Assembly (NCBI GenBank): GCA_964506075.1
Contig: CAZDKO010000006.1
Span: 2,036-60,529 of the forward strand
Reading direction: 5' to 3'
Origin: CAZDKO01 sp964506075 [NCBI: uncultured bacterium]
GTDB lineage: Bacteria > CAZDME01 > JAYEMH01
DNA: 58,494 bases
Of the stretch, positions 15,236-23,857 are shown piece after piece (position 1 is the stretch's first letter; the number at the start of each line of letters is the position of its first letter). The notes under the pieces are model-generated. The model did no database searches, was not told where the DNA came from, and saw only the letters and a list, made by a program, of their open reading frames with translations. The translations under genes were made by a program, and so were the position numbers.

Positions 15236-17965
15236 CTATTTAAAGAACCAGCTACGACCCCATTTTTCAACTTCCATAATAACATAAATTGATAACCCTA
15301 TCAAAACAATCCGTACCCAAGCATCCAGTGAAATCGGCGCGCTATGGAAAAAATGATTCATGGCGGGGGAATAAGTAAAGAGCATCTGCAAGCCTATCAT
15401 GACTAAGACCCCGGAAATCAGCCAGCGGTTCGAAAATACCCCCAGAGTAAACATTGACTTCGACAATGAACGGCAATTAAGAAGATAGAAAAGTTCGCCT
15501 ATAACTAAAACACCGACAGCCGCGGTGCGCGCTTCTTCAATGCTGAATCCGTTATTTCTTTCGTAAAAAAATAGCCCAAAAACACCGAGAGCTAAAAGCA
15601 CGCCAACAGAGACTATCCGCGCGATGAGACCCCCAGTCATAATCGGCGTTTTGGGATCACGGGGTAGACGTTGCATCAAATCAGGTTCCTTAGACTCAAA
15701 AGCTAACATCATGCCCAAGCATAAAGCGGTAGTCATATTTATCCAAAGTAATTGCACCGGCACGACAGGAAGCGCCATACCCGCAAAAATAGCAACTATA
15801 ATAGCAAGCGCTTCGCCTAAATTTGTCGGCAATGTCCAGACAATAAATTTCTTTAAGTTATCAAAGACGCATCGCCCCTCTTCGACCGCGGCCTCGATTG
15901 AAGCGAAATTATCATCCGTCAGAACCATATCCGCCGCCTCTTTTGCGACCTCTGTACCTGTGCGCCCCATAGCAATACCTATATTAGCTTGTTTAAGCGC
16001 CGGAGCATCATTGACGCCGTCTCCGGTCATAGCCACAATATAGCCTCTTGTTTGGATCGCTTTAACAAGCCGCAGCTTCTGCTCCGGAGTCACGCGAGCA
16101 AAGACGCTAACCCGATCAACGGATTTCTGTAAATCCTCGTCATTCATAGTCTCGAGCTCGTTTCCGCTTAACGCTACCAAACTTTTAGCTGACTCTCCAG
16201 ACCCAAGCCGACTTTTAAGGTTTAATTGCTCCGCGATGGCTTTAGCCGTCAGAACATGGTCTCCGGTTATCATCTTAACCAATATCCCGGCTGAATGACA
16301 ACGCCGCACAGCCTCAATCGCTTCCTTGCGCGGAGGATCTATCATTCCCTGTAATCCTAAAAACGTCAGGGATTCAGTAATATCGCCATGTTCAATCCTG
16401 TCTTTCTGCGAAGAAATACTTCCACGGGCAAAGGCGAGCACTCTCAAACCCTTTGCCGCCATAATTTCAACCTGATGCTCAATAATAGCGCGTTTCAAAG
16501 AACGAATATCCCCATTTTCATCCACATAATCAACACATTTGGCTAAAACTTTTTCTACAGAGCCTTTTAAATAAACAATCCCATCTCCATTAGGTAAAAT
16601 ATGAAAGGTCGCCATATATTGATATTCCGATTCAAACGGAATAGAATCTTTGCGGGGTAACTCCGGCATGCCTTCGACAAATAAACTCTTTGCCTTATTC
16701 GCGGATACAATAAGGGCCGCCTCTGTCGGATCGCCTTCCGCTTGAAACAGCCCTTCTTTCTCCACAATCCGGCTATCATTGCACAATAAGCCGGCAGTCA
16801 AGCATTCCTTAAGGGCCACGGAAGTTATTGCCCCGGAACTGCGCGAAGCCTCTTTAATAGAACCCTCAAAACCATATCCCACCCCAGAAACATTGTATAT
16901 CTGACCGTCGGCAAATATCTCCTGCACAGTCATTTGATTTTCGGTAAGTGTTCCGGTTTTATCAGAACAAATAACGCCGGTACTGCCCAACGTCTCCACT
17001 GCCGGGAGCTTACGAATGATAGCGCGGCGCTTAGCCATTCTTGCCACGCCGATGGCAAGTGTTATCGTTACCGCCGCGGGCAATCCTTCCGGTATCGCCC
17101 CTACCGCAAGCGCGATCGCGGCCATAAACATTTCCGCGGCGGATTCACCCCTCATTACACCCACAACAAAAGTAACTACCGCCAAACCCATAATAACGAA
17201 TAAAAGGTATCGGCTAAAGTGGGCTATTTTAATTGTAAGAGGCGTTTCTAAATCCTCAGCGGTAGTAATTAACTCTGAGATTCGTCCGACCTCAGTGGCA
17301 TCTCCTGTGGCGGTAACAATAGCCTTCCCTCTGCCATAGGTAACAAAAGTAGAAGCGTAAAGCATATTTAACCTATCTGCTAAAACAGTTTTAGCATCGA
17401 TAGCGTCAATTTGCTTCTCAACCGGCACAGACTCACCCGTAAGAGGAGACTCATTAACTTGCAGGTCCCGGCTATAAACAAGACGCATATCAGCCGTAAT
17501 TTTGTCACCGGAAGCGATCATGACCACATCCCCGGGAACCAATTCGGTAGATGAAATATGCTGTTCTTTGCCGTCTCTGAATACGGAAACAGAAGAAGTC
17601 ATAGAGCGGGAAAGAGCCTCCAAGGCTTTTAAAGCCTTGGTTTCCTGCAAAAAACCGACGATAGCATTAATAAAAACTACTCCAAAAATTACCGAGGCGT
17701 CAACCCATTCTTTTAAGAATAGAGTAGTCGCAGTCGCCGCCAGAAGAATATATACAAGAGGCTGATTAAACTGCAATAAAAACTGTAACCACAGGGGTGT
17801 ACCCTTTTTAGGAGTAATCTGATTTAATCCAAAACGTTCCCTACGTTTTTTAACCTCATCCGAGGATAGGCCTGCAGAAACGTCTACTTCAAGCCGCCTG
17901 ATAACCTCATCGGCAGGCAACGAATGCCAGATTACTTCCGAAATATCTGCTGTCTCAACAACCAC
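15236..17965 (-). CDS. P-type (P2-like) cation-transporting ATPase
   Basis: This 909-residue protein has the full P-type layout: an N-terminal cation-ATPase segment, TM1-2, the actuator loop with [12 protein letters not shown]3-4 with IPEGLP, phosphorylation site [11 protein letters not shown], a nucleotide-binding domain with KGSVEKV, hinge [14 protein letters not shown], and six C-terminal TM helices. TM6 reads [14 protein letters not shown], where calcium pumps have Asn-x-x-Thr-Asp. The ion-binding Asp is absent here, so calcium specificity is doubtful. The gene overlaps the pyk stop by 11 bases and ends the glycogen-glycolysis operon, suggesting ATP-driven ion export linked to carbon use. 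Confidence 0.92.
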   Translation of the reverse strand: MVVETADISEVIWHSLPADEVIRRLEVDVSAGLSSDEVKKRRERFGLNQITPKKGTPLWLQFLLQFNQPLVYILLAATATTLFLKEWVDASVIFGVVFINAIVGFLQETKALKALEALSRSMTSSVSVFRDGKEQHISSTELVPGDVVMIASGDKITADMRLVYSRDLQVNESPLTGESVPVEKQIDAIDAKTVLADRLNMLYASTFVTYGRGKAIVTATGDATEVGRISELITTAEDLETPLTIKIAHFSRYLLFVIMGLAVVTFVVGVMRGESAAEMFMAAIALAVGAIPEGLPAAVTITLAIGVARMAKRRAIIRKLPAVETLGSTGVICSDKTGTLTENQMTVQEIFADGQIYNVSGVGYGFEGSIKEASRSSGAITSVALKECLTAGLLCNDSRIVEKEGLFQAEGDPTEAALIVSANKAKSLFVEGMPELPRKDSIPFESEYQYMATFHILPNGDGIVYLKGSVEKVLAKCVDYVDENGDIRSLKRAIIEHQVEIMAAKGLRVLAFARGSISSQKDRIEHGDITESLTFLGLQGMIDPPRKEAIEAVRRCHSAGILVKMITGDHVLTAKAIAEQLNLKSRLGSGESAKSLVALSGNELETMNDEDLQKSVDRVSVFARVTPEQKLRLVKAIQTRGYIVAMTGDGVNDAPALKQANIGIAMGRTGTEVAKEAADMVLTDDNFASIEAAVEEGRCVFDNLKKFIVWTLPTNLGEALAIIVAIFAGMALPVVPVQLLWINMTTALCLGMMLAFESKEPDLMQRLPRDPKTPIMTGGLIARIVSVGVLLALGVFGLFFYERNNGFSIEEARTAAVGVLVIGELFYLLNCRSLSKSMFTLGVFSNRWLISGVLVMIGLQMLFTYSPAMNHFFHSAPISLDAWVRIVLIGLSIYVIMEVEKWGRSWFFK

Positions 17966-18980
17966 AGATTTTCCCTTTTAAATGTTTTTCCGTAAATTTT
18001 ATGATATTGTTCATCATATTCACCGCTTCAGCCGGATATTTACCCACGGCTGATTCTGCCGAGAGCATGACAAAATCAGTGCCATCTATTATGGCGTTTG
18101 CCACGTCTGTGACTTCTGCGCGGGTAGGGCGAAGATTATCCGTCATACTCTCAAGCATCTGTGTCGCGGTAATGACAAATTTCCCCGCGCGGTTGCATTT
18201 TTTTATGATCATTTTCTGAATAAACGGAATTTCATAGACCGGAAGCGATACCCCCATATCACCGCGCGCAATCATGATGCCGTCCGAAGCCTTGATTATT
18301 TCATCAATGTTCTTTATGCCTTCTCTATTCTCTATTTTAGCGATAATCCGGCACCGTGAGTCTGTTTCAAGCAGTTTTCTTACGTCCAAAATGTCATTCT
18401 TGGTGCGCACAAGTGATTGAGCGACATATTCCACAGCGTGTTTTTCACAAAAAGCTATATCCTGCGCATCCTTTTGGCTTATACCGCCGAATTCAAGCCT
18501 TGCCTCCGGGATATTTACACCCTTGCGCTCCTTCAGCAGGCCGCCGACTATTACCTTGGTCTTAAGTTTGTTTTTAACCCTGCCAATTACTTCCAGAGCG
18601 ATATTTCCATCATCTATAAATATTTGGCAGCCATTCTTAATACTGTGCAACGAACCCTGATAATCAAAAGGTATTATTTCATGTGATCCTATTATGTTTT
18701 GCTGAGTAAGCCATACTACCCGACTTTTTTTAAGTAAAACCGGAGCACTAAGGCTGCCCATTCTAATACGATGCCCCTGAAGGTCACCAAGAATCTTGAT
18801 GCGCCTTAGATATTTAGTGTTTAAAAGCCGGACAATCTCTATCCTCTGAACCAGCTCCGGCGGCTTACCGTGAGAGAAGTTCAAACGGGCGACATCCATA
18901 CCCGCAAGCATCATTTTTCTAATCATAGTCTCGCTTGATGATGCCGGGCCGAGAGTGCAGATTATTTTAGTTTTAACCAT
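17955..18980 (-). CDS. pyk: pyruvate kinase, short form lacking the C-terminal domain
   Basis: This 341-residue protein has the A and B domains of pyruvate kinase: [14 protein letters not shown], the ARLNFSHG substrate loop, [34 protein letters not shown] and [18 protein letters not shown]. Typical bacterial enzymes are about 470 residues. This one stops straight after the barrel, so the allosteric C-terminal domain is missing. Catalytic residues look intact, so it is probably active but not effector-regulated. The end is clean (a stop inside the overlap with the ATPase gene), so I do not see a frameshift. AAGGGG precedes the ATG. It follows glgP after 27 bases. Confidence 0.92.
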   Translation of the reverse strand: MVKTKIICTLGPASSSETMIRKMMLAGMDVARLNFSHGKPPELVQRIEIVRLLNTKYLRRIKILGDLQGHRIRMGSLSAPVLLKKSRVVWLTQQNIIGSHEIIPFDYQGSLHSIKNGCQIFIDDGNIALEVIGRVKNKLKTKVIVGGLLKERKGVNIPEARLEFGGISQKDAQDIAFCEKHAVEYVAQSLVRTKNDILDVRKLLETDSRCRIIAKIENREGIKNIDEIIKASDGIMIARGDMGVSLPVYEIPFIQKMIIKKCNRAGKFVITATQMLESMTDNLRPTRAEVTDVANAIIDGTDFVMLSAESAVGKYPAEAVNMMNNIIKFTEKHLKGKICGC

Positions 18981-19007
18981 CGAACCCCTTCATATCACTC
19001 GACTTAC

Positions 19008-20702
19008 TTATAAATAAGCATTTAACACATACTCCTGAACCATTCTCTGAGTATTAAAAAATGAGGCGTTTAGCGCTATCGCGTGGCGCATAACTCCCTG
19101 CCAGTTATCTTTCTCTTTATAGAACATCGGGAGGATTATCTTCTCTAATTTCTGGTATAAATCCTGGGCATCCTGCGCGCTATCCCTGCCCTGACTCTGC
19201 AACGTGCCAATTGCCCATCCGGTGACGTTTTCAATGCACCCCTCTATCCACCAACCGTCAAGGACGCTCAAACTCGGCACGCCGTTAAGGCAGGCCTTCA
19301 TTCCGCTTGTGCCTGAAGCCTCCTGCGGCGGAAGGGGATTATTCAACCAAAGGTCAACACCGCCGGTAATTAATCTTCCCTGTGTCATGTCGTAATTCTC
19401 TAAATATGCGACCTTGATTTTCGGGCCCAACTCTTTCCTCTTTGAGAATATATTTTTTATCAGCTCTTTTCCGCCGCCATCACTGGGATGCGCCTTTCCG
19501 GCATAAATGATCTGTATCCTGCCTGCTTTATCATTAATCTCGGTCAACCGGTTTATATCGCTTAATAAAAGGTCTGCTCTTTTATAGGCCGTGACTCGCC
19601 GGGCAAAACCTATAGTAAAAGTATCGTAGTCCATACCGGCTCCGGTACTGGCATTTACATAATCAATAAGCTCTTTTTTTGCCTCTTGGTGCGCCCGGAA
19701 CATCTCGTCTTTAGGAATCCCCATGGCGTAACGCAGGGAAAAATAATCTGATTGCCAGCCGGGGATATGTTTATCATAGAGCTTTTTGAACGCGGGGGCT
19801 GCCCATGTCGATAAATGAACCCCGTTGGTAATAGAATCTATGGGATAGCCGGGGAACATTTCCCGCGCCACTTCCCCGTGCTTCTTGGCTACTCCGTTTA
19901 TATATTTGCTCAGGTTCAGGGCAATCAAGGTCATATTCATTTCGTTGTCCCGGATAAATATATCCGGCATTTCAAAAGGCAATTTACTGTGCAAGGCTTT
20001 TTTTACAAAATCAAGAGGGAACCGGTCATGCCCGGCAGCTACGGGAGTATGGGTGGTAAATATGCATTTATTTCTTACGGACTCAAGGTCATATTTCTTA
20101 TCTATGTCTTGCTCGCCGTCTTTTTTTGTCCTTTCCAATAATTCCAGCGCCAAAAAGCTGGCATGGCCTTCGTTCATATGGTATTTCTCGATATTTTTAT
20201 AGCCGATAGCTTCGATTATCCTCACTCCCCCTATACCGAGGATTATTTCCTGGCAAAGCCGATACCACTTGTCGCCTCCGTAAAGAAAACTGGTCAGGCT
20301 GCGGTCGTATTCGGCGTTTTCCTGCAAGTTAGTATCCAGAAAATAAACAGGGACTGTTGCTCCGGTAATCCCTTTTATGCTATATTCCCAGGCTTGTATT
20401 TTGACTTGCCTTCCTTCAATAGTTACGTTTGCTTGCGTCGGTAAAAGCGTTAAAAACTTCTCCTTTGGCCAGCCTGCAGGAGCCTCTGCTTGAGCGCCGT
20501 TTGAATCCAGTTTCTGCGCGAAATAGCCTTTTTCGTTAAGCAGCGTTACAGCGATAAGCGATACCCCTAAATCCGCGCAGGATTTTAAAGTATCTCCTGC
20601 CAGGACCCCTAATCCGCCGCTATAGGTGGACATCTTGGTGTCAAGGCCCGCTTCCATGGTAAAATAGGCGATATTTCTTTTCTTGAAATCTTGTTTATTC
20701 AT
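19008..20702 (-). CDS. glgP: alpha-glucan (glycogen/maltodextrin) phosphorylase, short type
   Basis: This 564-residue GT35 phosphorylase releases glucose-1-phosphate from glycogen or maltodextrins. It begins IAYFTMEAGLDTKMSTYSGG and continues with GGLGVLAGD. The pyridoxal-phosphate lysine lies in EASGTSGMKACLNG. The length matches the compact phosphorylases found in many thermophilic and anaerobic bacteria rather than the 800-residue E. coli type. A strong GGGAGG ribosome site precedes the ATG. It lies between pfkB and pyk with short gaps, so the operon feeds stored glucan into glycolysis. Confidence 0.93.
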   Translation of the reverse strand: MNKQDFKKRNIAYFTMEAGLDTKMSTYSGGLGVLAGDTLKSCADLGVSLIAVTLLNEKGYFAQKLDSNGAQAEAPAGWPKEKFLTLLPTQANVTIEGRQVKIQAWEYSIKGITGATVPVYFLDTNLQENAEYDRSLTSFLYGGDKWYRLCQEIILGIGGVRIIEAIGYKNIEKYHMNEGHASFLALELLERTKKDGEQDIDKKYDLESVRNKCIFTTHTPVAAGHDRFPLDFVKKALHSKLPFEMPDIFIRDNEMNMTLIALNLSKYINGVAKKHGEVAREMFPGYPIDSITNGVHLSTWAAPAFKKLYDKHIPGWQSDYFSLRYAMGIPKDEMFRAHQEAKKELIDYVNASTGAGMDYDTFTIGFARRVTAYKRADLLLSDINRLTEINDKAGRIQIIYAGKAHPSDGGGKELIKNIFSKRKELGPKIKVAYLENYDMTQGRLITGGVDLWLNNPLPPQEASGTSGMKACLNGVPSLSVLDGWWIEGCIENVTGWAIGTLQSQGRDSAQDAQDLYQKLEKIILPMFYKEKDNWQGVMRHAIALNASFFNTQRMVQEYVLNAYL

Positions 20703-20727
20703 AAAACCTCCCGGCTATCTTGAAAAC

Positions 20728-21666
20728 TTAAGCTGAAACGGAATCCATTTCTTTATACAGCCGCTCCGCGTCTTCTCTGCGGCACAGTTCTGTCCCGGGC
20801 GTCATCACCGCCGCTGTTCCTGCGGCCACGCCGAACCGTATCGCATTAGGTACAGGCATGCCTTTTGCCAAACTTAAAACAATGCCCGCGACCATGCTAT
20901 CACCGGCGCCCACTTTACTGACAACAGACACTGTCGGCGGCACAATATGTTCTACCCTTCCGTCAAAGGCCGCGATAATCCCGGCCGCGCCGAGCGAGAC
21001 AACCACTATTTCGCTCTGGCCAGATTTACTAATTCCACTGGCCTTCTCCTTTATCTGGGGCTCTTCTTTTATCTGTTCATTAAAGAGTTCTCTGAACTCA
21101 CGGATATTCGGTTTAATCAGGTAAACGCCTTCCTGTAAAACCGGCTTGAGGTTTTCACTCGGCGCATCAACAATAATTTTGCTGCCTTTTTCTTTTCCTA
21201 TCCGCGCTACGCGCGCGTAGAAATCAACCGGCACCCCGAATGGAAGGCTGCCGCTGGCAACGATATAATCCGGCTTTGGCTCAGCGCTTACCAATTCATC
21301 AAGGCATTGTCGCCATTCTTCGTTGCGCAAAACAGGTCCTGGCATCCCGAAACGATACTGAAGACCGGTAGACTCCTCAAAAATAACCAAGCTTTCACGT
21401 GTCATACCCGTGATCGAAATCGGCTGATGGTCTATCTTTTCTTTTTCCAGCAACTCATTAAACAATTGCCCTAATATGCCTCCTGACGGATAAATAAGTT
21501 TTGATTCTCCTCCCAGCTTTTTTATCGCCCTTGAGACATTAGCACCGCCGCCGCCAGGTTCGGATACGGGCATTGTGCAATATAATTTGCGCTCAACGAT
21601 CACCCGGTCGACATTCGCACTCTTATCAATAGACGGATTCATGGCTATAGAAATAATGACTTTCAT
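20728..21666 (-). CDS. pfkB: PfkB-family 6-phosphofructokinase (Pfk-2 type)
   Basis: This 312-residue ribokinase-fold sugar kinase starts VIISIAMNPSIDKSANV and has the GGGGANVSRAIKKLGG sugar-binding motif. The C-terminal anion-hole motif VGAGDSMVAGIVL contains the catalytic Asp. The TMPVSEPGGGG, QYRFGMPGP and GVAAGTAAVMTPGTELC segments are closest in my reading to E. coli Pfk-2. 1-phosphofructokinase or tagatose-6-phosphate kinase remain possible. It is the first gene of the pfkB-glgP-pyk-ATPase operon. GAGGGTGA precedes the ATG, and a good promoter lies at 21773-21800. Confidence 0.88.
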   Translation of the reverse strand: MKVIISIAMNPSIDKSANVDRVIVERKLYCTMPVSEPGGGGANVSRAIKKLGGESKLIYPSGGILGQLFNELLEKEKIDHQPISITGMTRESLVIFEESTGLQYRFGMPGPVLRNEEWRQCLDELVSAEPKPDYIVASGSLPFGVPVDFYARVARIGKEKGSKIIVDAPSENLKPVLQEGVYLIKPNIREFRELFNEQIKEEPQIKEKASGISKSGQSEIVVVSLGAAGIIAAFDGRVEHIVPPTVSVVSKVGAGDSMVAGIVLSLAKGMPVPNAIRFGVAAGTAAVMTPGTELCRREDAERLYKEMDSVSA

Positions 21667-22107
21667 TATTAAATCACCCTCTGTTGAATCGACAGCGTCA
21701 TAACCACTTACGTTCGGTTCCCCTCTTGCCCTTTTTTTTCATAACCCCTTATTTTATTTGACGTTAACCCTTATTATACAACCCTGCCAGAAACTGTAAA
21801 ATCGGTCTGTAATAACGCCTCATACGGACACCCGTGGGTTCGGAGAAAAACTTTCATTGTTTTAGATTTCGCGCTTTAAATTACACCTGCCAAACAGCAT
21901 AGCAGACAGGGATTTTAGATTGTAAAGGTAAAAAACTGAGAACTGAATACTGACAACTGACTACGACACATTATATCAAGGAAAAGAAACTTAAGGAAGG
22001 GAATTTACGTAGCGGGTGGGTTCTGGAGGAAGGAATATGAAATTATTACGAAAAATATCTTTATCTTTTTATTAAATTTTTTATATACAACCGCCTTATA
22101 AAAATAA
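21667..22107. other. 441-base intergenic region between pfkB and the PEP-CTERM gene
   Basis: No gene is seen. It holds the pfkB promoter (21773-21800), a short run of ACTGA/ACTAC-type repeats (about 21936-21965), and a segment around 22,001-22,035 (GGGAATTTACGTAGCGGG, then TTCTGGAGGAAGG) resembling pieces found with the dispersed hairpins. I see no convincing terminator for the PEP-CTERM gene. Confidence 0.5.
21773..21800 (-). promoter_or_regulatory. promoter of the pfkB-glgP-pyk-ATPase operon
   Basis: On the minus strand TTTACA (21795-21800), 16 bases, then a perfect TATAAT (21773-21778), about 105 bases before the pfkB ATG. This is one of the strongest promoter matches in the window. Confidence 0.6.
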
Positions 22108-22827
22108 TTACATCAATCTTCTTTTACGGAAAACCCAGGAGAGCGGCCCAAAAGCAAGTAAAAACAGCGACATCGTCCCCGGCTCCGGAACCAACGCGCC
22201 ATCAGGGGTTGATACACTAATATTATCAAAATACACTATTTGATTGCTTAAACTTGATGCATCCCAGCCCCCGATTTTAACCCTGAAATTATTGGCGTTA
22301 GCCAGAGTAGTGCTGGCATAGCTCCAGGAATCCGAACCCTCTGTAAAAATCCAGCCGGTATCAGTAATCCTTATCGAAAAGTCAGTCATCACCCCTGGCG
22401 GGGTGCGGAAAAATTTATCTGTGGTAAACGGACTTGGTTTTGCCGAATCGCGAAACCAGAGAAAAGGACCTCCCCAGCTCTGATAAGTAACCTGCAGCCA
22501 GTTGCTTTCATTATCCGCATCACTAATTCGAATCAAATATTCCGGTGTTATCGCCGAAGTAACTCTCCATTGACCGTTTATGTCTATAGTGCTCCAGTTG
22601 TCAATGGCAATTGGGGCAGAAAGAAGAAAATCAAAATAATATTTTACGGTGAACTTAGCTTCTTCATTTTCAATGGAAAAACTGCCGTTGCCATCATGTA
22701 AATACTCCCATTTGATAGTATCAAAATTTACAAAATCATCACTAAAATAAACCGCCGCAAAAATCTGGTCGCTGCGGCAAACTAAAAACCCTAACAAAAA
22801 TAAAAATATACTAACCGTCTTTCTCAT
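22108..22827 (-). CDS. PEP-CTERM sorting-signal protein of unknown function
   Basis: This 239-residue exported protein has a signal peptide (MRKTVSIFLFLLGFLVCRS) and a beta-rich body resembling a jelly-roll or LamG-like fold (for example YFDNISVS near the end). It ends with VPEPGTMSLFLLAFGPLSW followed by FRKRR. The VPEP motif, transmembrane helix and Arg cluster are the PEP-CTERM signal processed by exosortase, so the cell should encode EpsH/XrtA-type machinery elsewhere. An AAAGGA ribosome site precedes the ATG. Substrate or partner is not evident. Confidence 0.85.
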   Translation of the reverse strand: MRKTVSIFLFLLGFLVCRSDQIFAAVYFSDDFVNFDTIKWEYLHDGNGSFSIENEEAKFTVKYYFDFLLSAPIAIDNWSTIDINGQWRVTSAITPEYLIRISDADNESNWLQVTYQSWGGPFLWFRDSAKPSPFTTDKFFRTPPGVMTDFSIRITDTGWIFTEGSDSWSYASTTLANANNFRVKIGGWDASSLSNQIVYFDNISVSTPDGALVPEPGTMSLFLLAFGPLSWVFRKRRLM

Positions 22828-22975
22828 TTTTTTCGATTCCTTTTCTTGACTTAAAATCTAGAGACCAAATACCATAAAAACAGTAGGTACATAAGTATAT
22901 CTGATATTTAAAGATTTCGCAAGAAAAATTATTGTATCAGGGAATATAAATCTTAAGGATATGTATCTATCCTCT

Positions 22976-23206
22976 CTATCGGTCATTTTTCTTCTTTATA
23001 ATCTCTTCGATTATATCTTCCAGTTCCCGATTAAATTTATCGGGTGATTCCAGCATCAAAAAATGCCCAACACCCGGCATAAGGCAAAGGTTAAATTCTG
23101 GCACATATTTGCGGTTAATCTCAGGCTTAGTTAGCCACAACTCAGAATTAAGGCACCAGACAGGAACGTTTATTTTTGGGGGATTGGCAACATAAGACGT
23201 CTTCAT
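22976..23206 (-). pseudogene. C-terminal remnant of an alpha/beta hydrolase
   Basis: A 76-codon frame encodes only the last part of an alpha/beta hydrolase. It has a strand and acid region (NVPVWCLNSE) and the catalytic His segment GVGHFLMLESPDKFN. The nucleophile elbow and oxyanion region are absent. A TAG lies directly before its first ATG, and there is no ribosome site. The missing 5' part should lie where GIY-YIG element copy B now begins 29 bases away, so insertion or deletion linked to that element probably truncated the gene. A functional small protein is unlikely. Confidence 0.7.
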
Positions 23207-23234
23207 CTAAAGAGAAGATAAAAAAACAATCAAA

Positions 23235-23513
23235 CTAAGATTTCTTTTCATAGATAAGAGCCTCTTTCTTCTTTCTGGTTAATTTCTTAATATTTCTTTC
23301 CGCTCGTAACACCTCCGTATAATTCTCATACTCCCGAGCATACACCAACTCCACCGGGACTTTTCTTCTTAAATACTTTGCCCCGCGTCCACTATTATGC
23401 TCCTTAATACGTTTCTCAAGGTCATTCGTGTAGCCGGTATAATAAGTACCGTTTTTACAGCGGACAATATAGACGAAAAATTGACCGTTACGTTTAATTT
23501 TCTTTTTTTTCAC
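23235..23513 (-). CDS. small GIY-YIG nuclease-domain protein, element copy B
   Basis: This 92-residue GIY-YIG protein is closely related to the one at 14639-14923. It has VYIVRC, YYTGYTND, the catalytic Arg in LEKRIKEHN and Glu in LRAERNIK. The first half of the gene is nearly identical at DNA level to copy A, but residues after about 48 diverge strongly, so the two are mosaic rather than simple duplicates. The start is GTG where copy A has ATG. The promoter -10 lies only 8 bases upstream, so the message would be leaderless or nearly so. It follows the 150-base conserved block. Confidence 0.85.
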   Translation of the reverse strand: MKKKKIKRNGQFFVYIVRCKNGTYYTGYTNDLEKRIKEHNSGRGAKYLRRKVPVELVYAREYENYTEVLRAERNIKKLTRKKKEALIYEKKS

Positions 23514-23516
23514 AGG

Positions 23517-23666
23517 TTTATATTGTATCGGGTTTTAAATAAACCTACAAGAAAATTTATACGTCCCCACGTTTAGATTCTACCCTATCCCCCCATTGTT
23601 TCTCATGGGGATAAGACTGTGATTAGATTTACGCTAGTAAATCTGCGAGGAAAGAATCTGTGGGGA
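23517..23666 (-). repeat. conserved 150-base block upstream of GIY-YIG, copy B
   Basis: The partner of 15021-15171. The outer stem TCCCCAC + AGATTCT (23564-23581) pairs perfectly with AGAATCT + GTGGGGA (23653-23666). Inner hairpins are a C-run/G-run stem (ATCCCC with GGGGAT) and AGATTTAC-GCTA-GTAAATCT with a perfect 8-base-pair stem. The differences from copy A mostly keep these stems or change loop bases. Confidence 0.8.
23522..23550 (-). promoter_or_regulatory. promoter of GIY-YIG gene copy B
   Basis: On the minus strand TTGTAG (23545-23550), 17 bases, TACAAT (23522-23527). Transcription would begin within a few bases of the GTG at 23513. Confidence 0.6.
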
Positions 23667-23796
23667 TTATCCCCATGCTTTGATTTGACGAATAAAAGGA
23701 GGAAAATCAGTGACGGGTGGGAGAGTCTGCAAGTTGAATTAAAATTAACATAGTTCCCTTTTGGAATTTACGGATTAAGATTAATTAAAATACACA

Positions 23797-23836
23797 GCCC
23801 CCCGCGTAGATTCTTTCAGAATCTAAACACGGGGGC
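23797..23836 (-). repeat. dispersed hairpin element (R3)
   Basis: GCCCCCCGCGT, AGATTCT, loop TTC, AGAATCT, AAACAC, GGGGGC. The C-run/G-run clamps, the AAAC-type bulge on one arm and the GATTC inner stem match the outer stem of the GIY-YIG blocks. It lies 21 bases after the stop of the exported protein gene at 23858 and could act as that gene's transcript end, though no T-run follows. Confidence 0.7.
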
Positions 23837-23857
23837 TAGCGTTCTACCGTAGTTCCG

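Larger units (their letters stand above)
23514..23857. other. 344-base noncoding region of GIY-YIG element copy B
   Basis: No gene is seen. It contains the promoter and structured block shared with copy A (23517-23666), then a segment GAGTCTGCAAGTTGAATT (about 23,709-23,726) that recurs near 44,167, and hairpin R3 (23797-23836), which follows the stop of the next gene. Confidence 0.6.

Noticed and set aside
14639-23513. The two GIY-YIG copies as ends of a composite transposon carrying the pfkB-glgP-pyk-ATPase block
   Set aside because: Both copies are in the same orientation, there is no transposase, and I see no target duplication at the outer ends. The gene block may simply lie between two insertions.
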